Of a stretch of DNA of 64,000 nucleotides, positions 58,387-64,000 are shown piece by piece. The position numbers were made by a program, and so were the translations under genes. The stretch is from NCBI GenBank assembly GCA_019914995.1, contig CM034127.1:11842001-11906000 (forward strand). The letters run 5' to 3'. The stretch is from Acanthochlamys bracteata (taxonomy: Eukaryota; Streptophyta; Magnoliopsida; Pandanales; Velloziaceae). Numbering within the stretch: position 1 is the stretch's first letter; the number at the start of each line of letters is the position of its first letter. The notes beneath the pieces are model-generated. The model was not told where the DNA came from. It worked only from the letters and a program-made list of their open reading frames with translations, and searched no databases.

Positions 58387-60770
58387 ATGAACCACGGGGG
58401 CGAGCCACCGCCAGTTTCGGGAGAAGGAATCGGCGAGCCGAGCTGGAGTTACTTCGGAGGTGACGAAGAGTACTCTGCTGTTCTGATCAGCAATGATTTC
58501 GTGTGGAATTTCTCTCCGGAACGATCTAGCGGTTTTGCTGATGATCTCATGAACAGCGGTGTTCCTTCTTCTTCTTCTTCTTCTAGCTCTTTCCTTCCTC
58601 CTGCTTCTTCCTCTATTCGTTCTTCTTTGGTGACGGTTTCTTCGAGCTCTAGTGAAGATTTAGCTCCTTCCCATCAAAAGGAATCTCCGGAGATCTCCCA
58701 CGATTCAGCACCGCTTGATGATCAGAAAGAAAAAGAGTGAGTTCCGATATAGCCTGTTCTTCGAATGAATGCATCCATCGATCGGAGCATAACCATCATA
58801 AACATCATTGATCTTGTTCTTCTTCTTCTACTTCGTTAGGGTTTCCAGAAAAATCAATCAGCAACTGATCATAAGAAGAAATTAACGTTCGGTAGCTATA
58901 ATAGTTTATATAGATCGATCGATCGGTAGAAGAAGCTAGCAGTGTGTCTGATTCGATCTCGATCAACTAGTGATGAGCAGGTTAGTGTAGTGGCAATTAA
59001 TCGCGAAAATTAGAATAAACTACAGGGGCAGTTATGGAAATCAAAGGCACAAGTAGCATTCCTAGTGGCATGTTAGTAATATGTTTACTTCTTTGGGAAG
59101 AAATCGCACGGATATTTGGTAAATTAGATAGAGAGAGAAAGGGGTAAATTTAGAAATAAAAAAAGAATATTAAGCAGGAGCGTCCGGTGCGGCGGGAATT
59201 CAGAAGATTATTAAGCGGCTTCCTTTGTTCTTTCTCTATTACTTAATTAATTAATTAAGCAATTAATTTACAATTTATTTTTAATTTTCTATTTAGTAAT
59301 TTCTTTTGTTTACTTTAAGACAAAACAACCGCGTCAAGGGTCTTCGTCCCGTCGCACTATTAACATAAATAAACTAGCTAGTTAGTCATGATTATTTATT
59401 TATCAAAAAAAAATTTGTAATTTGATTTGAATATTGTAGATATGGTTAACTAATATCATAACGTGCATGGATATGGACGGTGCTTTAAATAAATAAGTTT
59501 ATTCTTATATATACACATTTTTTTTTAAATAGGGAAGTTGTTAGCATAGCGCTAATCACTGTCAATCAACATACGGGTGGTCTTCAACACCATATGATAT
59601 GAACGATCGGTGCACGTTTATATATTTATGTTTTATATGTTAATGCATCTGTGGTTATTTAATGTAAATTAATTAATTTACCTGCTTGTATATGTCTATG
59701 TAGGAACAAAAATCTGAAGAAAGGGCAAAAGAGAACGAGGCAGCCAAGGTTCGCCTTTATGACAAAGAGTGAGATTGATCACCTTGAAGATGGTTACCGA
59801 TGGCGAAAATACGGACAAAAGGCAGTTAAAAACAGCCCATTTCCAAGGTTTTTTTCTCAATCATTTTTTAAAAATGCACGTACCTTTTTGTATTGTTAGA
59901 ATCCTGGATTTATAATTCAAAATGTTAATTAGCACAGAAGCTATAGTAGTTATTCAAAGCTTATAAATGGCTTGTTTAGTGCTTATCCTAGGGTTCTACC
60001 AGCTAGGCAATGAAGGACTAAATCTGTTTTAAATAAACCTTAGTTTGTCTATCTAGCTGATCACAATTTCTCTGATTAACCTGTGAACTAAACTAGCATA
60101 TATATGTATATATACAGTAAGCACTTCCTCTAGAAGCAGGTATAGATTAATGCATGGTTATGTAACTTTCCTGATCCTGTAAAGTTAATTTCGTTAGGTT
60201 ATCTTATAATTAATGTAGCATGTCATGAGTAAAGTTGTTTTTGCTAATTAGTACTCTTGTTATGTGTCCATGTATATATTCAATATTCTTTCAGAAAAAA
60301 AGTAGTTCATTTAGATCTTGTTATGTATCTATGGCGGCTGCTTATATTATCTCCCAATAAAAAACAATGTTGCCTATTATATATATATGTTTTGCAGGAG
60401 CTACTACAAATGCACAAACAGCAAATGCATCGTGAAGAAAAGAGTGGAGAGATCTTCTCAAGACCCCAGCATCGTGATCACAACATACGAAGGCCAGCAC
60501 TGCCACCACGCGGTAGCCTTCCCTCGATCAGCAGTGGTATCTCCTCCTGTTACTGTTGCTGGTTCAGTAGTGAGGCCTTCATATATTCCGGCCATGCAGT
60601 TTAACCGGAGGCACTATGGTGATGATCTACGTCGACGACCAACTGATCATCAGACTTTCACTAACGATAGTCATCAGGTAGTCTCATTATTGCCGGAGAG
60701 AGCAGCTGGAAGTCCCATGGATGAAGGTCTATTGGGTGATATAGTGCCAGGGGGAATGAGGAATGGATGA
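58387..60770 (+). CDS. WRKY57: WRKY transcription factor, group IIc (WRKY57-like), 288 aa
   Basis: WRKY proteins bind W-box DNA (TTGAC core) in the nucleus; Arabidopsis WRKY57 links jasmonate, auxin and drought responses. Three exons: 58387-58736, 59704-59847 and 60398-60770, giving 288 residues. The first exon is Ser-rich and acidic. The DNA-binding domain has WRKYGQK at residues 150-156 and a C-X4-C-X23-H-X-H finger (C170, C175, H199, H201). The intron at the PR codon (residue 165) is the position conserved in WRKY domains. The segment [20 protein letters not shown] and the C-terminus [15 protein letters not shown] closely follow WRKY57. The start is the ATG at 58387; the codon just before it is GTG. 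The domain residues that touch DNA and zinc are all present. Confidence 0.95.
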
Positions 60771-61381
60771 AGCACAGATCCACTTATATATATGAGGATG
60801 CCATTATAAACAGGTAACTACATGCATGATGATTAATGTGATAGATGAGTTGGCAATAGATCGATGATTAGTTTTTTATTTTCAGACGAAATATAGCCGA
60901 TCATCGGAGAAAGCAAAACCCTAGCTAGCTACCTATTGATAATATCTGGACATTTTATTTTTCTCTTGTATTATCTTCTTCATGAGTAGTTGAGTCTGTA
61001 CGTAGATAATGAAAAGGTGCATGCCGTATATATCAAGCTAGCTCACTACTGCTCGCTAGCTCTTTTGTAAACCTTGTGGTGAAAAAACTCTAGTTTCTCT
61101 TCTGTCCCATAGATTTTATTGATTAAAGATTAATGAATAGGTGTTCATCGATCATGGAAATTGGGACCTTTTCTTTTTTTTTTTTCTTGTTTTAGTACTG
61201 ACATTTCACTTGAACTTTCATGCATAACTTTAGTACTAATATTTCGTAATAAAAGTCCAAAAATAAGTTTTTACTTTTTGGTAAAAAAAAAAGGTCCTTC
61301 TATTCAAGTTCAAGAACTAAGGACACTTGATTAGAATCACTTTAAACACTGTCTTAATTTGTCATTCTTATTTGAAGATCT
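60771..61381. other. WRKY57 3' flank
   Basis: Should contain the WRKY57 3' UTR and convergent spacer before the zinc-finger remnant. No gene seen. Confidence 0.5.
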
Positions 61382-62199
61382 TCAAACAACTATGGTAATT
61401 GTACTCAACCACATGACGGCTTTCCGTTTACCAACAACGACGTTGTTAATTCTTTGGTGTCTTGCCCGGTGAACGTCAATAGCTTGATATGAATCGAATA
61501 CCTTGAAACATGTCGAACATTCGAATCGTTTTCTCTTCTGCTGAAATTTTGGTAGCTAATTTTCACAATGTAATCTCTCCGATCAAGCTTGGTTTCGATA
61601 GTAAAATTATCAGCTTCAATTCTCTTGAAGCTCAGCAACAGAGTGTGTTTATGTTTACGTTTCTTCTTGTTCTTCTTCAAACTCAATCTCTTCGTCATCA
61701 TCAACATCGCTATCTATGGATTTAACGCCCGAAACAGAGATCACAGATGACGATCTCTCAACAACGTGATGATCACCAGCTTCTTCTTCCATGCATGCTC
61801 CATGATCCTTCCTGTTCTTGTAACAATACTTCTTCGTCATCATTATCAATATTAACAACTTCTTTCTCATCAGAAGCTTGCCGGAGTTTACCTAATGAGT
61901 GAGAACCAATGTTCTCGTACAGAGACCGGGAAGATGGAAACTTTTCCGCTAGCTCTACACACTGTACTATACTCTCTGTATTCGATAATCTCCATGAATT
62001 CTTAAAGTTTCCCGTAAAAGATAATTATTACATGCAGCAGCAGAAGCAGCAGCTACTCTGGCAGAAGTCTCCGGTGCCGAAGAAAGCATATGAGATCTCA
62101 TATGGCCACCGAGCGAACAGCCGGAGAAAAACGCTTGCCGCAAAAGTTGCAGCTGTGCTCCTGCTGCTGATCATCATCATGATAGCATTCTTCGGCCAT
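61382..62199 (-). pseudogene. Decayed C2H2 zinc-finger gene (ZAT type)
   Basis: ZAT-type proteins are single-exon plant repressors with two or more C2H2 fingers of the form CxxC...QALGGHxxxH. On the minus strand the frame opens MAEECYHDDDQQQEHSCNFC at 62199 and gives GKRF, then loses one base; SLGGHMRSHM, the rest of finger 1, is in the next frame. Further along, ELAEKFPSSRSLYENIGSHS and a Glu/Asp-rich tract lie in yet another frame. Near the end, RFECSTCFKVFDSYQA begins a second finger, but the invariant GGH is changed (AIDVHRARH). At least three frame changes and a damaged finger mean no intact protein. It is an old or fast-decaying host gene copy next to WRKY57. Confidence 0.78.
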
Positions 62200-63175
62200 G
62201 TATAACAGATTCAAGAAAGGATTAAAAAACTTGTTACAAAGATTTGAACTAGTGAGAAAAAAGCGGTAGTATATTGGTTGGCTGGACTTGGAGGAGGTAG
62301 GAGATCTTGCTTTGCGAAATTGTTTTGAAGAAATCATCCAGCTCAGCACCAACATATTCTCACGGAGAAATACATGATAACTACTGATACAATTCTCAAA
62401 TGCACTCAAGCACTAAACCTGTGCTCTTTCCAATTTTTTAAAGAGTGATTTTTTAGAAAAAAATGAGTTTTTTTAGAATTAAAGAGAATAACTATTGCAG
62501 AACTAAATCAAGAAAATTACCTAAAAGTGGCTTTTTTGTTAAAAGAAATTACTTCTAGATGCAAAAAATAAACACTAAGCGTTTGGTGGTAGTGATTATA
62601 AAATAAAATTTTTTTAAAATAAAAAATAAGTTCTATTTTTTTTACTTTTAAATAAAAAAATTTTATTACGTAAAATTTTTTTACATTTTCTAAACTTTTA
62701 AATAAATTTTTTAAATATTTATGAAATATATATTAAAAAATATGAAATTAAAAATTAAAAATACCGCTCAAAAAATGCAATCTCAAAATGGGTAAAGCAA
62801 TTCTATGAGGTACTTACTGTAGCTAATTACCAGCTTCAGACGATTGGGGCAGGATGGATTTTTTCTTTCTTGCCTTCTACCTTGTGGCAATGCAGCTTTT
62901 TCTGATCCAATCTTTAGTTAAAAAGCTCTAAGTTTATGCTTTAAAAGGCAAGAAAAGAACAAGGTACTTAGCTAGGAGAAAAGTAATACAAAAGCTTTTC
63001 TATATACATTCTCACTTTATTCTTCATTTGCCAGCATGCTTTTTCAGCACCGTCATTCTCTAGGCAATATCTATACGTATAAAAGATAGAACAAAAGAAT
63101 TTTATGTAACAAGAATGCTGTATAAGCAGTTTTGTTTCATTGAAGATTGACAAGAAGATTAAGCGTTTACCGAAT
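62200..63175. other. Intergenic with a MITE-like element
   Basis: Promoter side of the zinc-finger remnant, then the AT-rich element at 62577-62780. The minus-strand frame at 62968-63222 probably reflects 3' UTR of the gene whose last exon is at 63176. Nothing else seen. Confidence 0.4.
62577..62780. mobile_element. AT-rich MITE-like element, copy C
   Basis: Starts taagcgtttggtggtagtg and ends near ccgctcaaaaaatgc. The core repeats that of 56058-56290 (ttataaaataaaattttttt and tatttatgaaatatatatta). Non-coding; borders approximate. Confidence 0.48.
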
Positions 63176-63261
63176 TCAGCTAAACATGTCAGCCAAGAGC
63201 TCTGCTTCTGCAACAGCAGCATAGATCACCTTCAATGGCATCATACATCTTTGAGGAACAT
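63176..63261 (-). CDS. Probable last coding exon of an unidentified minus-strand gene
   Basis: Behind an acceptor (tgtgcag) the minus strand reads DVPQRCMMPLKVIYAAVAEA followed by ELLADMFS and a TGA stop at 63176-63178. The composition and the splice site look like the C-terminal end of a real protein. I could not identify the family. A GT donor lies just after the stop (about 63171), so a 3' UTR intron leading to about 63070 is possible. Upstream exons in 63262-64000 could not be recognised and may lie beyond the window. Confidence 0.35.
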
Positions 63262-64000
63262 CTGCACAGGACCATACCGTATTAAGGCTTGTTTCACTTC
63301 CAAATACAACTAAACATAATCGATACTTCGGATACTTACTTTCAATACTGCCAAACGCAAAGACTGAATTTACTTCTTAAACTCACTTCTTAAAAACTCA
63401 CTTCATTGCAGCCAAACAAGCCCTTATCTATTGTACATATAACGGCTTGTAACTAGCTGCCTTGGTGACCGTAAAACAAAATGTCCCCCTTTGCCCCAGA
63501 TAACATAAATGTTTCTGCAAACTGATCCGACAAACAGAATATGAAACTGAAAGTGGAGAAATTGAGGCAAACGCATAGGCAAAATATAGCAATAAAACAG
63601 TTTGACATTGTTTACCACTAACGTACTTCTCATTGACAGTAAACATTATGTACTTGCTGCAATAGAAGCAGAAACAGCAGATCTACACCGGTTTCTCAGG
63701 TAACAAAAATACAGGTGAGCTATCACAGAGGCAAATAGCATGTTTCATCGTCGGATAATATTACAAGTGTTATTTACAACATTGTTGATAAGGTATACCC
63801 ATCTTGTGTTAAGTCTCAAAGAGAAGAGGTACACCTCCACCAATGGCTGCCAATCACGGCAACCTTTAATGAATTTCTTTCCTCCAAAAGATACTGATTC
63901 TGCTAAATGTAGGAAATAGATTAGCTAGCAGTTGAAGGAAATGCATCGTTTTACGGAAAAAATGCAATAGCAATAACTTAATCACTACATCAATTCCTCA
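63262..64000. other. Unassigned end of window
   Basis: Probably intron of the minus-strand gene ending at 63176, or intergenic DNA. No convincing exon or element seen. Confidence 0.35.

Noticed and set aside
61909-62205. 98-aa plus-strand frame over the zinc-finger remnant
   Set aside because: Antisense to recognisable zinc-finger codons.
1-64000. LTR retrotransposons, LINEs, integrated viral elements, CRISPR arrays or tRNA/rRNA genes
   Set aside because: Looked for long terminal repeats, reverse-transcriptase motifs, repeat-spacer arrays and tRNA-like folds; none was convincing.

Overview
The window is nuclear DNA of a flowering plant, almost certainly a eudicot. Genes have many short exons with GT-AG introns, AT-rich introns and intergenic DNA, and plant-only families (remorin, WRKY, GAUT, membrane-anchored ubiquitin-fold protein, plastidial glucan phosphorylase with its acidic insert). 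I could not place it to genus. Exon borders below were set by hand from splice motifs, reading phase and remembered family sequences; no alignment was run.

Layout. 1-8.3 kb, all on +: the 3' part of a PTEN1-type phosphatase, a small membrane protein, a mitochondrial pyruvate carrier 1 (MPC1) gene with an in-frame stop, and a RING-finger membrane E3. 9-20.9 kb, all on -: a remorin, a conserved protein of unknown function (199 aa), and a large SCAPER homologue (1669 aa). 22.3-27.9 kb: two GH79 heparanase-like (beta-glucuronidase) genes lying tail to tail with the same nine-exon plan. 28.4-41.2 kb, all on -: a membrane-anchored ubiquitin-fold protein (MUB), a GAUT13/14-type galacturonosyltransferase carrying several lesions, and eIF6. 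43.4-49.5 kb on +: plastidial alpha-glucan phosphorylase PHS1 (15 exons). 51.5-53.2 kb on -: a coiled-coil protein. 53-58 kb: a gene-poor, very AT-rich stretch with several MITE-like elements. 58.4-60.8 kb on +: WRKY57. 61.4-62.2 kb on -: a decayed C2H2 zinc-finger (ZAT-type) gene. Near 63.2 kb: probably the last exon of a minus-strand gene whose body lies outside the window.

The genes are unrelated housekeeping, wall, signalling and starch genes; there is no operon-like logic and I saw no cluster forming a new system. The most notable signals are broken host genes next to intact ones. MPC1 has TGA where Arg is conserved. GAUT has a perfect 34-bp tandem duplication, a TAG at an exon edge and a 1-base shift. 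The PTEN1 tail, the coiled-coil gene and the zinc-finger gene each show a frame change. Long neighbours (SCAPER 5.0 kb, PHS1 2.95 kb, both GH79 genes, eIF6) read through cleanly, so a high base-call error rate is not an easy explanation. Other points of interest are a MUB intron whose retention would swap one CaaX box for another, two GC-AG introns, a clean hAT-type MITE with 8-bp target duplications, and a family of AT-rich MITEs.
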